DNA from: Cryptococcus deneoformans JEC21
Lineage: Eukaryota > Basidiomycota > Tremellomycetes > Tremellales > Cryptococcaceae
Assembly: GCF_000091045.1 (NCBI RefSeq)
Contig: NC_006680.1
Span: 353,501 to 417,500 of the forward strand
Direction: 5' to 3'
Length of the DNA: 64,000 bases
Shown: positions 34,544 through 45,997 of the stretch, one piece after another
Position numbering within the stretch: position 1 is the stretch's first letter
How the letters are laid out: each line of letters opens with the position of its first letter
The notes under the pieces: model-generated
Told to the model about the DNA's origin: nothing
The model's database searches: none
What the model saw: the letters and a program-made list of their open reading frames with translations, nothing else
Program-made: the position numbers and the translations under genes

Positions 34544-34840
34544 GCAGTGTGTGTAGGATCAGCAGCCATTTGTAAAAAAAAAGAAGATCCAAGGTAGTTG
34601 TTGTATAGGCTTTGGGCTTTTCCATGTCTTTTTTGTTATTAATATGTTGAACGGAAGAGAATGAATCTACATCAAAATGCTATGCCTGACTCAACAACTA
34701 CTCGTACAGATTCCGGTACACTTGATCAAACAATCTTCCTTCCTTCTTGTCCTCTCATTCATTATAACACAATCTCTATATCAGAACATCTTGATAGCCG
34801 GTCAGCGACTCGAAATCACGATACCACAGTCTTTACGTAC

Positions 34841-36535
34841 CTAACTTTCTATGTCCTCCATACTCTGCAAAATTCTTTCAACTGCTGCTTTGCCTAGTGG
34901 CACCCAGAACCATCTTCCTTCCTTCCTTCCTTCGGTTACAGCTCCATCATGGTTTTCATCTACGTCACTGGCCACGCTAGCTTCGGCCACCAAGCCGTGA
35001 TCTTTATATTCTCCTATGAACGCCTCAAAACGTTCATCCTCCGTAGCAATAAACTTATCTTTCGCAGTTTTGTTCAACAAATATCCGTCCACTGCAAAGG
35101 GGGGGGCAATACCGCTGCCGCTGGAGGGAGCAGGGTAAGCCACATGCCATTTTGGATGAGATGGTAAACGAGAGAGTTGCTGAGTAAGAATGAGTTTGAG
35201 CAATCGGGCTGCCTTGACAGGTACAGATTTGAGGATTTGAAGAGCACCTTCTTCAGATATGCCACCTGTTCCAGAGCCAGAAGGTGTGAGAGATTGTGCC
35301 GATAGGCGCAAATAGGATAGTTCGAGATCATAGGGGGCATAAGTAGTGAGACTGTGATGTATCCAATTGAACCCCCTGTCTTTTTGCGGGGTACCTCTCC
35401 AGCCACCATCAGGATATGAGTGGGGGGGTGAGTTGGAAAGAGATGTGGAGAAAATAATTGGGGTATGAACGTGATCAAAAGATGCTATTATATGGATTCG
35501 CGGAGAGGAGGCTAACAGAGACAGGGTAGCTATAGATCTGGGCGTTCGAAGGGATTGTGCGTCGATATTATGTATCACCAGATAGAGAGGAGCCGAAGCA
35601 GTGGGCCAATGCTTCCGCGAATGTGATTGTATAGCAGCAGGCGGTAGGAGATAGGCGTAGATGCGATGAGCAGCTCGCTCTAGAGGAGTTGAGCAGTAAG
35701 CCGGCACAGAGACATTTTGCGGTACCTCTAACCGATCTTCAACTTCGCTCAGAACGTCCCTAATGCCTAAACCTGGGAAGAAGCCATTGACTACAACTAC
35801 ATGTCCTTTCTTGGCAAGACGATTTTGAGCAAAAAGGTTCAGTGCCGGACGCTTGGAGCCAAAACCGTAGAAAAGAAGGTTGAAGCCTGCTTCAAGTTCT
35901 TTCTCCCACTGACGGAACTTGCCCATGAATGTCTCTGGCGGTATTAAGGTAGCGCGAACTTCTGATGATTCGGCAATATATCTTTCGTAAGCCTGTTTTG
36001 ATAGAGGGTCGGCCAAAAGAGAATAGCTGTTCCCGGACGTTTTTGACGATTGCGCCATGAGTGTAAAATACCCGTCTGCCTTCGAGGCTCTAATAAACCC
36101 CATGTCCTCCTGCTCTCCATCACCTGGGGCAAGCACAAATGAGCGCTTAGGGGTTTTGACAGGGGTTCTTCGAGGTGTGGGAGTGGTCGATCCGGGTTTG
36201 CGTTTTTTAGGTGTTCCCCTTTTAGATCGAGGTGTGCTGGTCATTGATGCTGGTAAAAGACCCATCTTGCGAGGCGTAACTCTTGTCTCTTCCTCCTCCT
36301 CATTGACTCCGTCCTCCGCATCCTCCTCCTGGTCCGATGGCTCATATCTGTCTGCATCATCGTCATCGAGATCGTGCTCATTTTCTTCCTCGTCTGATTG
36401 ATGGTCGGCGTAACCACTGAGGAAAGAGACAAGGTGTGATGCGCTCGCTTCTGGGTCTGGCGACTCGCGAGGTCGCGCTCCAGGATCTTCATGTTGTGGT
36501 GACTTCTGACGAGGTCGTTTTGCTGTGGGAGGCAT
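34841..36535 (-). CDS. ORC2: Origin recognition complex subunit 2
   Basis: A single 564-codon exon, unusual in this intron-dense region, from ATG 36535 to TAG 34841. The N-terminal 190 residues are disordered, with acidic runs and basic Thr/Pro/Lys-rich stretches typical of phosphorylated ORC N-termini. The conserved ORC2 core follows, with ETFMGKFRQWEKELEAGFNL, LLFYGFGSKRPALN, VVVVNGFFPGLGIRDVL, PLYLVIHNIDA (Walker-B-like, degenerate) and RIHIIASFDHVHTPI, then the winged-helix end. It forms part of the six-subunit complex that marks replication origins and loads MCM. A (GGAA)n microsatellite lies near the 3' end inside the coding region (about 34913-34933) and encodes EGRKEGR. Divergent from RFC1 over 312 bp. 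Confidence 0.95.
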   Translation of the reverse strand: MPPTAKRPRQKSPQHEDPGARPRESPDPEASASHLVSFLSGYADHQSDEEENEHDLDDDDADRYEPSDQEEDAEDGVNEEEEETRVTPRKMGLLPASMTSTPRSKRGTPKKRKPGSTTPTPRRTPVKTPKRSFVLAPGDGEQEDMGFIRASKADGYFTLMAQSSKTSGNSYSLLADPLSKQAYERYIAESSEVRATLIPPETFMGKFRQWEKELEAGFNLLFYGFGSKRPALNLFAQNRLAKKGHVVVVNGFFPGLGIRDVLSEVEDRLEVPQNVSVPAYCSTPLERAAHRIYAYLLPPAAIQSHSRKHWPTASAPLYLVIHNIDAQSLRTPRSIATLSLLASSPRIHIIASFDHVHTPIIFSTSLSNSPPHSYPDGGWRGTPQKDRGFNWIHHSLTTYAPYDLELSYLRLSAQSLTPSGSGTGGISEEGALQILKSVPVKAARLLKLILTQQLSRLPSHPKWHVAYPAPSSGSGIAPPFAVDGYLLNKTAKDKFIATEDERFEAFIGEYKDHGLVAEASVASDVDENHDGAVTEGRKEGRWFWVPLGKAAVERILQSMEDIES

Positions 36536-36847
36536 CTTATAGCGTAGTGTAGCCGCTATAGTTGTTTATCAAGAGATCGTTGCCCACACAATGTCGACAT
36601 ATGTTTATTTACTGTTACTCGGCGTGATCTATCTTCTCCGTCTTTTTCTTTCTCGTCTGGCACAGGCGGCGAGTCGCGCCGAGCGATGGATGATGGCCTG
36701 CATGCGTGCTGTATTTATTATGTACGCGAAATGTGATGATGTTGAAATTAGCAAACGCGTCCGCCACTATCTCGGTTTGAATCCTCTTTCATTCCTCCTT
36801 ACTTTCTTGGTCAAACTCATCTTGGGTCTTGGGCAGCACTCGGACAG
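36536..36847. promoter_or_regulatory. ORC2-RFC1 bidirectional promoter with MluI box
   Basis: The 312-bp space between the start codons of two S-phase genes contains ACGCGT (36755-36760), the MluI cell-cycle box recognised by MBF-type factors, and a related ACGCGAA (36724-36730). Co-regulation at G1/S is an inference. Confidence 0.6.
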
Positions 36848-39800
36848 ATGTCTTCAAAAGCAGATTCTCCCAAGAAGAAGCCTGCCAACAAGGCTGATGG
36901 GCCGGCTGGCAAGGACATTCGTGGTTTCGTACGTCTTCCTCACGGCGCGTACAGCTCCAGCTGACCAGTGCCGCGTATTAGTTTACTTCAGGAGTATGCT
37001 TTTGACGCAAGACAATATTTCGTTCGAATCTGACATGATGATGTAGAATTCGCAGAAGACTAGTGTAACAAAACAAGTAGCAACTAAAAGTGGTTCAGGC
37101 AAGAAACCGATTACGATCAATGACAGCGACGACGAGCCTGAAGAGGTCGTAAAGACGCAATCGTCTTCCAAGGCTGTTCCCCCTTCATCTGCGCCAAACA
37201 GCACTGCATCAAAACACTTTGGATCCGTAAGTCTCGTTATCATCTGTCCAAACCAGGGCAAAGGCTAATGAACCCAAAGAAGGCAATCGTGCTCTCGTCG
37301 GACGATGAACCTGCGCCTGCCAGATCAAAATCTGTCACCAAATCCGCATCCGGGGCTGCCTCCAAGCCAGTACTGACACGAAAACCGGCATTGGCAAAGC
37401 GTAAAATCCTTAGCGACTCCGAGTCTGAGGAAGAGTATTACAAACCGCAACGGAAGAGACAAAGTCTAGGAGGAAGAGCTGGCAAGGAATCTGATGATCA
37501 AGGCACGAAGAGCACCAAGAAGGGGAAAACGAAGAACGACGACGACTTTGGCGTAAGTCGTCTGTGTTTTGAGTTACCTTCCACTCACTATCCCGATAGC
37601 CGGTGGATGTTGACAATGAAGATGAGTATAATTTCGATGATGAAGACGAGCCTCGGGAAAAGCCCAAGCCAAAATCAACTGCAAACAAGTCTCCTGCTGC
37701 TCCTAAGAAGTCTACGTCAGTTAAAAAACCGGCGGAACCTAAGACTGCTAAGATGGAAGAGCCAGAGAAGAAGGAAGAAAAAAAGTTTGAGTGTGTCTTC
37801 TGTCTTTCTTCCCATGATGCCATGCCCGTAAACTGATTGGATACAGCTGGCGAGCGGCAGCGGCAGCGCGTGCTGCTGGTCCTAAAGCCCCAGGATCCAA
37901 GGAAATCCCTGAGGGTGCGCCTGACTGTCTTGCAGGCCTCACGTTTGTTTTCACAGGAGAGATGGAGAGCCTGGGAAGGGAGGATGCGCAGGAGCTCGTC
38001 AGACGGTATTCTGGGTGAGTATCTTTTTATCATATTATACTAACTCGAATGCTAAGGCTTTGGGTATAGAAAAGTTACCACGGCCCCTTCTGGAAAAACT
38101 TCTTACGTCGTAGTGGGCGAAAACGCTGGTGTCTCAAAACTCAACAAGGTCAAAGAGAAGAAAATTCCTATGATCAACGAAGATGAATTCCTTGAACTTA
38201 TTCGTCAAAGATCTTCTGGCAAAGGACCCGATGGAACGGTAGATAAGGCGGCTGTGGAAAAAGCGACTAAGGCAAGGGAGAAGGAGGAGAAGAAAATCTT
38301 GGAGCAGGCTAAAGAGATGGAAGAGAGGGAAAAGAAAGAGGAAAAGGAGAGAATAAGGAAGCAGAAAGCTCTGGAAGGACAAGGTATGGCTGTCAAGTGA
38401 GCTTTGTCATATTTCCTTGGTGCATCTCTGGCACTGACTGCTATTCAGAAAAATGGGTCCTGCATCAGCCCAGCTGTGGACGACCAAGTATGCTCCTACT
38501 AGTTTGAAGGAGATTTGCGGTAACAAAGCTCCTGTTGAACGCCTGGGTCAATGGCTGCAAGACTGGTAAGAGTACAATTAATGCTTGATGTATCATGGCT
38601 GATATAGTCACAGGCAAAAGAATTACAAGGCAAATTTCAAGAAACCCGGCAAAGATGGTATGGGCATTTATCGCGCTGTTCTCATTTCCGGTCCTCCTGG
38701 TATAGGCAAAACAACTTCGGCTCATCTAATGGCAAAAGAAGCCGGGTACACTCCATTAGAACTGAATGCGAGTGACACTCGAAGCAAGAAGCTAATCGAG
38801 AATGAAACAAATGTCGACAACAAGAGTTTGGATGGGTTCTTCAAGGGTCAAGGCGTTGGTGTAAGTCATCTAATGAAGTTCAGAAAAGGAAAGGCCACTG
38901 ACGAGCGTACAGGATATAAATGCCGCGGGGTTGAAGATTGACTCTAGAACCTGCTTGATTATGGACGAAGTAGATGGAATGTCCGCGGGTGACAGAGGTG
39001 GTGTCGGCGCTCTGAACACATTGATCAAGAAGACTAAGGTAAGTGGAGCGCGGAATGTTCTTCAGACTATTCATTGATTATTGTTTTGGTAGATCCCAAT
39101 GATTTTGATCTGTAACGATCGCACATTACAAAAAATGAAGCCCCTACAGAGCACGACTTTCAACATGACTTTTAGGAGGCAAGTCGTCTTTTTGTATTAT
39201 ATTATGCTGTGAGCTGATTGTCAAGGCAGACCCCAGCCAAACGAGATTCGCTCAAGGATTATGTCTATCTTGCACAAGTACGTTAAGTTGTAAGCTAATC
39301 AGTAACGAGTTAATATTGCTTAATAGGGAAAAGCTCAAGATTCCACCCAACGTCGTTGACGAGCTTGTGAAGGGAGTTAATTCTGATATCCGTCAAGTTT
39401 TGAACATGCTCTCCACGTTTAAGCTTGGTAAGAGTGAAATGAATTTTGACGAAGGAAAGCAATTGTAAGTCATTTTGATGTTTTTGGACCTTGAATTAAG
39501 CTCATTCGCGTCTGTAGGGTCAAGGTCAATGAGAAGAACACAATCATGACGCCTTTTACTATCATCGATAGATTGACAGGCCCATATGCTTTCTCCAAAA
39601 ATAGCAAAGAAACGTTGGGTGATAGAATAGAGCTATACTTCCACGATTTCAGTTTTGTGCCTCTTTTCATGCAGGTAAGTTGCGAGGAACTTCACGCAGA
39701 CAAGTAGAGCTCATCGCTGTATATCAGGAGCACTACCTCAAAACGAACCCTACTGTCTTAAACAACCTCGACGGTCCCGAGAAGAACCTCAAGCACCTTG

Positions 39801-40795
39801 AATTAGTATCCAAGGCTGCGGACTCTATATCCGACGGTGATTTAATTGATCGCATGATTCACGGCTCTGAGCAACATTGGTCTCTTTTACCGCTGCATGC
39901 TGTAGCTTCCACGGTAAAGCCTGCCATGCACGTGTATGGTGCAATGAGGAGTCAGGGTGGTGGTTGGGGCAGCTGGGGTCCTGCTTTCCCTCAGTATGCC
40001 ATTTTTTCTTCTGCCGCCTATCGAATACGAGTATGATGCTAACAGTGATCTAGATGGCTGGGGCAAAATTCGAAGCAGAACAAACTTCAAAGACAACTTA
40101 CGGATATTCAGATTCGTATGCGTTTGCGGGTGTCAGGAAGCAGAGAGGAGATTAGAGAGCAGTACATGCCTCTCTTGGCCAGCAAGATTGTATCTCCTCT
40201 CATTGATCGTGGTGCTGTAAGTACCTCGTTAGTGCGCTACTTCACTATTGCTAATTATCATGCAGGCGGCTGTGGAAGAGACGATTGAGTACATGGACGA
40301 ATATTATCTTGGAAAAGACGATTGGGATGCATTTGTCGAACTTGGTGTGGATACGATGCGGGATGAGGACATCCTGAAAAAAATCCCAAGCGCCACGAAG
40401 GCCTCTTTCACCAGACAGTAAGTCGTATGTCGTTCGTGTCAACAACAGAAAGCTGATCTTTGCGCAGGTACAACAAGACTGATCACCCCATCGCGTTCCA
40501 CAAGGGTGACATGTTTGCGGGGGCAAAGAAGAAGATTGATGCTGGACCAGTGCCGGACAATGAGGATGTTTTTGAAGTGCGTTTGTCCTGTGATCCGACG
40601 GGCTATCATCTGACTTTTCGTTTCGTATAGGAAGACGAGCCTGTGCCGGATGAGCCGGAGGAGGATACGGACGAAGAGGAGGATCCGTTACAGGATAAAT
40701 TGGTCAAAGCTGTAAAGCCGAAAGGTAAAGCCGCGGCCAAATCTGCATCAAAACCGACGGCAGCCAAGGGAGTAAAGTCAAAAGCTAAGAAGTAA
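36848..40795 (+). CDS. RFC1: Replication factor C large subunit
   Basis: Many short exons from ATG 36848 to TAA 40795. The first exon ends KDIRGF; a 12-nt exon (36982-36993, FTSG) completes DIRGFF, a PIP-like motif at the place where yeast Rfc1 has a similar one. A long Lys/Ser/Glu-rich region follows, then the BRCT domain (LAGLTFVFTGEMESLGREDA...KTSYVVVG, 37920-38120), and the AAA+ module: Walker A GPPGIGKT (38690-38715), Walker B CLIMDEVDGM (38945-38975), and sensor region ILICNDRTLQKMKPL. The RFC1 C-terminal domain and a basic tail follow. It loads PCNA on primer ends as the largest RFC subunit. The reading frame is intact in all segments checked. Confidence 0.95.
36982..36993 (+). other. 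RFC1: 12-nt microexon of RFC1
   Basis: Bounded by TATTAG and GTATGC, flanked by two 53-nt introns, in phase 0 on both sides. It encodes FTSG and completes the FF pair of the N-terminal motif. Skipping it would keep the frame but remove the second Phe. Confidence 0.65.
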
Positions 40796-41592
40796 GGGAA
40801 GATCCGTAGACTCTCCAAACTCCAGGACGGAGAGATTAAATATGTAACAAGTATCGGGTTTCACAATTTTACTGCCTTCTAATTATATTGGGCGAATTGA
40901 TATTGCATTGTTTCTTCGTTCATTTATGTTCGTTCGATCCTCGATCTTTTTCATTCCATCCCTCTTCTTGACGCATTCTGTTCCTCGGGAATGAAGGGTC
41001 GGGCACGGAGATGTTTACAGTGTCCGCTTCAAGGAAACCTATCATCAAGCTATTGCCGAGTTCTTTCATGCCTATTTTCTCTTGAGGCAGAGCTGCTGCG
41101 CTGATGATGATATCACTACACAGCATCGTATGGCATCAGCTGTTGGTGGCAACTCGTTGGCAACACCAATACCTTTTTGACAGCAACCAGTAGCAGCCGG
41201 CACGACTCACACTTCTCAATAATATATGTCTATCATGTACTCAGACTGGTGTTCGGCAAGGTCGAAGCACGGATGGGACAGAGGCCTGAGGAGTGAACAG
41301 CTGGATGAGCAATTCCGATGATTGAGTCACCTTTCGCCACTCGCCAAGGCGCCAAGCCCTGAGAGCATCCTTTGATCATCGTCATGTCGGTAGACGGAGA
41401 TGTCCTTCTTCCACGTTCTGGCTGCTCCCTTATCACCAGCCTCCACCGGCACACTATTGCCACTAAGCGCCCGCTGGCTCGATATAATAAACCTCCATTC
41501 TTCCCATAACACCCCTTCTCTTTCTTCCTTCCTTCCTCTTCTATTTCTATTTTCCAGTTCAGTTCTTACAAGACTACACCGCCAAACGTTCA
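40796..41592. promoter_or_regulatory. Intergenic region and CAX promoter
   Basis: 797 bp between the RFC1 stop and the exchanger start. A pyrimidine-rich tract directly before the ATG (about 41510-41560) is typical of 5' leaders here. No gene was recognised. Confidence 0.4.
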
Positions 41593-43967
41593 ATGGCTTC
41601 CCTTCCTATCGTCGAGCCAGAACCTGAACCAGATATAGAGGGCCATAATCCCCAACAACAGATACATACGAACACTTCTACATCTTCCGGCTATCCTTCC
41701 AATACCGGTGACGCCACAAGTCAGCAGCAGCAAAATGTCTTATCAGAACAGGAGCCTGGTGGCTCAGCACCTGCCATCAAGCAACCCACCACTTTGCGCA
41801 CTATCTTGAAACCTCGATCTCGACCTGGTCATGCCCGTGTACCATCGATCAAGATTTCTGAAGTCGATCCAGTCAGTCATGGTACTGCTGACCTTCCCAG
41901 TCGTCCAAACAGCGCACCCACTATCTCTGTGGATGTCAACTCTGGCTCAGCATTTGGGATAAATAGGCTTGCTCCATTGAAGAATATTTCAATTCCTTTG
42001 CCTCCCAAGATGGGTCCCCCCGAAAGTGAGGAAGAGAAGTTACCGAAGACTTTCATTGAGCCTACCTGGAGACAATGTTTTCGCGTAAGCCAAATCTTTT
42101 GCTTCCAGCAACGGGGCACTAACGACGATTTAGAACACCATCAAGGCTCAACCTGCTCTTGCTGCGGTGCCGATCATTCTTCCCATCAGTTGGGCTTTAC
42201 ATTTTAGTCATCAGGACCCCATAGCTATTTTCGTGACAAGCTTAATCGCCATCGTGCCACTCGCTGGTGGATTGGGTTTCGCCACTGAAGAACTGGCTCA
42301 TCGAGTTGGAGAAGCCTGGGGTGGGTTACTCAACGCATCCTTTGGAAACGCCGTGGAACTTTTGATCGCAATTTTGGCCTTGGTCAAGGGTCAGCTTGAT
42401 ATTGTACAGGCCAGTATGGTTGGGTCCATTTTGAGTAACGGTACGTGGCATCTTAGGTCAGAGATTGTCTATCGCTGATCTTCTTCAGTGTTGCTTGTAC
42501 TTGGTATGAGCTACTTCGCCGGCGGTCTTCGATTCCACGAACAGTTATACACCATAATCGGTGCTCAGATGCACATTTCTTTGTTGGGTATCTCTGTAAG
42601 TGTCACGCTGCGCAGACATTGGAACAGGTTATTGACCAGATGTAGCTGATGGCGATCGTTCTTCCTGCCGCTTATCACTACGCCTATCCCTCTACTTCCG
42701 ATATTGTCTCTAGCACCAGAGCAGGATCGCAACCTGAAGGCGAGGAGTTGGAAAACCTGCTCAAGATGTCGAGGGGTTTGAGCTTCATCTTGCTTGCTGT
42801 GTATGCCATGTTCCTCACCTTCCAGTTATACAGTGAGTTATTATTTCATCTGCTTTTCTGCATAAAGACTTACGGTATCATAGCCCACGCATATCTTTTC
42901 AGGATCCCTCGCGAAAAGGTCCGACACCCACTTCCCGGCCCAGCGCCACATCACCAGCACGTCTTCCCAAGGCCTCACTGGGTTGACTCAATTGTTGATT
43001 CCTCAAGCTCCAGCAGTTCTTCTGCTTCATCAGTTAGTTCGGTAAAGTCCAACAGGCGATTCAGGAAATTCAGGAAATTTTCAGTATCTTCTAAGAAGGA
43101 ACAGCGACAGAAGGAGCCATGTGCTGATGGACATGAAGCGGATAATGAGGGAGAGCAACGACAGATCCCCGGTAATCCTCTTAACCCCGAAACTCCTCCG
43201 GTCAGTGAGAAAAACGATAATACACTCACTCAATCATCACCTATCAGTCCATTTAGGACTAGTTCAAATATTTCAGATACCCTACGGCCATCTGTCGCCA
43301 ACGAGGATATCGAGCGTCAGTCTGTCGTGTCATCAGCAGAATCCGAACATATCATTGTCGACGAAGACGGTACAGTGCATGTCCAGCCAAAGGTCAAATT
43401 TCATTTTGCCCTGGGTATGTTATTTTTGATGACTGCCCTGGCTGGTGTCACTGCCGAGTGGCTTGTGGATTCCATCGATGGTCTTACCGCTACTGGTCAT
43501 GTTTCAAGAGAGTTTGTTGGTTTGATCCTTTTGCCTGTGATCGGTAACTCCGTCGAACATATCACTGCTGTAACGGTGTCGGTCAAGGACAAGCTGAATC
43601 TTTCGATGAGCATTGCGGTTGGCAGTAGTATCCAGGTATCATTGTGTCTATTGCCAATTCTGGTCCTTATCGGATGGGCAATCGGACAGCCAATGTTGCT
43701 CTTCTTTGATACTTTTGAAACGTAAGTTCGGCATGCTTAACTATGATGCTGTCTGGGTATTGATGCGTTCTCAACAGTATGGCCTTGGTAATTTCAGTTT
43801 TGCTAGTTAATTTCGCCATTTCTGATGGGCGGACCAACTATCTTGAAGGATTTGTGATGATGATGGCGTACCTATCCATTGCGCTGGTTTGCTGGTGAGT
43901 CTATCATGACCAATCGAGTCTGGTGAAGTTAATGGTTGGTGGCAGGTTCTATGATCCTCTTGTTTAA
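41593..43967 (+). CDS. CAX-family vacuolar Ca2+/H+ exchanger
   Basis: Start ATG 41593, TAA 43967, about six introns. A 160-residue hydrophilic N-terminus precedes the first membrane helices. The two inverted CAX signature helices are clear: GNAVELLIAILALVKGQ (42340-42390) and GNSVEHITAVTVSVKD (43545-43590), each followed by a QxSMVGSILSN or MSIAVGSSIQV half. Eleven or so hydrophobic segments can be counted. Between the halves is an unusually long cytosolic insert of over 150 residues, rich in Ser with a basic RFRKFRKF patch and an acidic end. The family exports Ca2+ (or Mn2+) into the vacuole using the proton gradient. It is the type called Vcx1 in yeasts, but the genome may have more than one, so I leave the symbol blank. 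Confidence 0.9.
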
Positions 43968-44124
43968 ATATCTCAGATTTGGAACAACGTATGAAATGTT
44001 AGGGACTGTATACGAATGGGAAAGGATAATTGTACATACACCAAGAGATATCTCGCAACTGTTATTATCAATGATGAAAATATGATGCACGACTGCTATA
44101 TCTTTACCACTTCTTTATACTTGT

Positions 44125-45691
44125 TTATCCTCGCCGTCTGACAGCCCTCCCTGCAGCGCCCATAGTACTCTTCACACTCATCCCTTTTCTCTTGCCCCCA
44201 CTCACTACACCTCCCGGCTGCCACTCTTCTCTCCTCTTCACATTGATACCCTTCCCTCGTAACTTCGCATCCTTTTCTTGAAGACGTTGAGACTTGGATA
44301 TTTTGCGCTGCTGAGAGACAGAGGCTGGGTTTTCAAGAGATGTTGAGGATGAAAGGGTCGAGAGATATGCAGTGACGGTCTGATTGACATGAGTATCTAA
44401 TTCTCCCTGCGACATCTGTCGTTCTGGAACGCCGGCTACAGGAAGGTCAACGGTTTCGCCTCCCAAGCGCATGTTGTCCACCTCGTGTGGTAATAAAACT
44501 TCAACTGGTCGGTACGGCACCAATTCGTCCAGTGTCCATTCTCCCATCTTACCTTCTCTCCATGCTCGCACGAACCATCGCATAACACTCTCCCAATCTT
44601 CCTCACCGCCCTTTTGCTTTGCAGCTAAACGGTTAGATAAAGCGGAAAGAAGAGTAGGAAGATGGTCAGTAGGTTCGAAAGAGGGCGGCAGTGGTAGTGA
44701 GGAAAGGTAAGAGGGGACTGTTAAAGATCAGCCAGCTGTATATCTAGGAGCTGACGATGGGTCTCACGCGATGGCTCTGAGACGTAGCGACGGTTTAACT
44801 TCCACAAAAGATAATCTGAAATGGCATCTAATTCAAACAAGTCTTCCTTAATGCCCGCTACAGAGGAAATTCAGCTCGGAACCGACTATAAACTGCCACA
44901 ATACTCACCCGTTAAAGCCAATTTCAGGCCCTTCTCTCCACCTTCTTCACCCTTACCCAGATAGGGCATCATGACTCCAGGCGTATCGTACACATACACC
45001 TGGGGTTCCTCATATATTCTAACCGTTCCAGTTAACTTTTTGGTCACACCAGCTAAAGCACCAGTCTGGAACGCCTTGCCCTTGCGCAGACCAACTCGGC
45101 GAAGGGCGTTCAGTAACGATGATTTGCCGACGTTGGGCATACCAAGAACAAGGATAGAGTATGTTGGGGAGAACGGAACAGACTTTTGAGCAAGGTCTGC
45201 CAGATCTCTGGTTAGAGAACGATGGCATGATTAGGAGAGTCGAGAAACTCACCGACGGCGTAACGCAGGATATGAGAGACGTCTGAATTTTTGCGAGTGT
45301 CCGCGAACATGATCTTTTGGCTGCCATTTTGCACAAAGGCTCTTGCCAAGGGCTTTAACATAGAATCAAGTATGTCAGTAAATGATGTGGCTCCAGTTTG
45401 GGATGGATAGCTTACCCCTTCAAACCTGGTTTCAGCCAAATCCCTCTTCGTGTAAACGACGATTCTTTCTCTTTCTCCTTCCACTTTGGCTCTAGCTTTC
45501 CACCGCCTCAATACCCCGTCAAAAATCGGATTGATACTTGTAAGTGGCAATCGAGCATCACGAGCCTCAATGACGAGGTTGATGTTCTCCAGTAATGGGG
45601 GCAGTTCGCGAAGGGATCGAGCCATGTGGCCAGCGAACCACGAAGGGGTGTTAGGCGAAAACGGGAATGATGTTCGTGGGAGAAACGGCAT
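44125..45691 (-). CDS. MTG1: Mitochondrial ribosome-assembly GTPase (RbgA/YlqF family)
   Basis: Multi-exon gene from ATG 45691 to TAA 44125. GTPase motifs occur in circularly permuted order: G4 TKRD (45440), then G1 GMPNVGKSS (45140), a threonine-containing switch LAGVTKK, and G3 DTPG (45000). WFAGHM near the N-terminus is the family signature. The C-terminal part is a helical RbgA-type domain followed by a basic Gln/Lys-rich tail. The family promotes large-subunit assembly of bacterial and mitochondrial ribosomes. The N-terminus is short and hydrophobic/basic, consistent with matrix import. Divergent from RPA43 over 306 bp. Confidence 0.92.
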
Positions 45692-45997
45692 TTGGGGGAA
45701 TTGGTTTGGGGACGGTCAAATATATCACCTGTGGGATTTTAAAAAACAGATCCTGAGGCACAGATATTGGGTGCTTGACATAAGAGCCAGTATCCGTTCG
45801 TCGGTTGATTACTTTGTTACTTTTCGTTATTCGTTCGAGATGTTTACGAGTTGAGAGAGAAATTATGTCATGACATCACCATTTCCACCGGTAACTCTCA
45901 GTTTTTTCCTCGTGCCTCTTAAATATATTTAAAACTTCTTTGCATCTTACATACTCCTGCACAATACTCGGGGAACCTCTTACATTAGCAGACAGTT
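45692..45997. promoter_or_regulatory. Divergent promoter MTG1 / RPA43
   Basis: 306 bp between opposed start codons of two ribosome-related genes. Contains a TAAATATATTTAAA stretch near 45919-45932 that could serve as a TATA element for RPA43. Confidence 0.5.

Noticed and set aside
37410..38033. 207-codon minus frame over RFC1
   Set aside because: Antisense to RFC1 exons with clear BRCT and acidic regions; no independent support.
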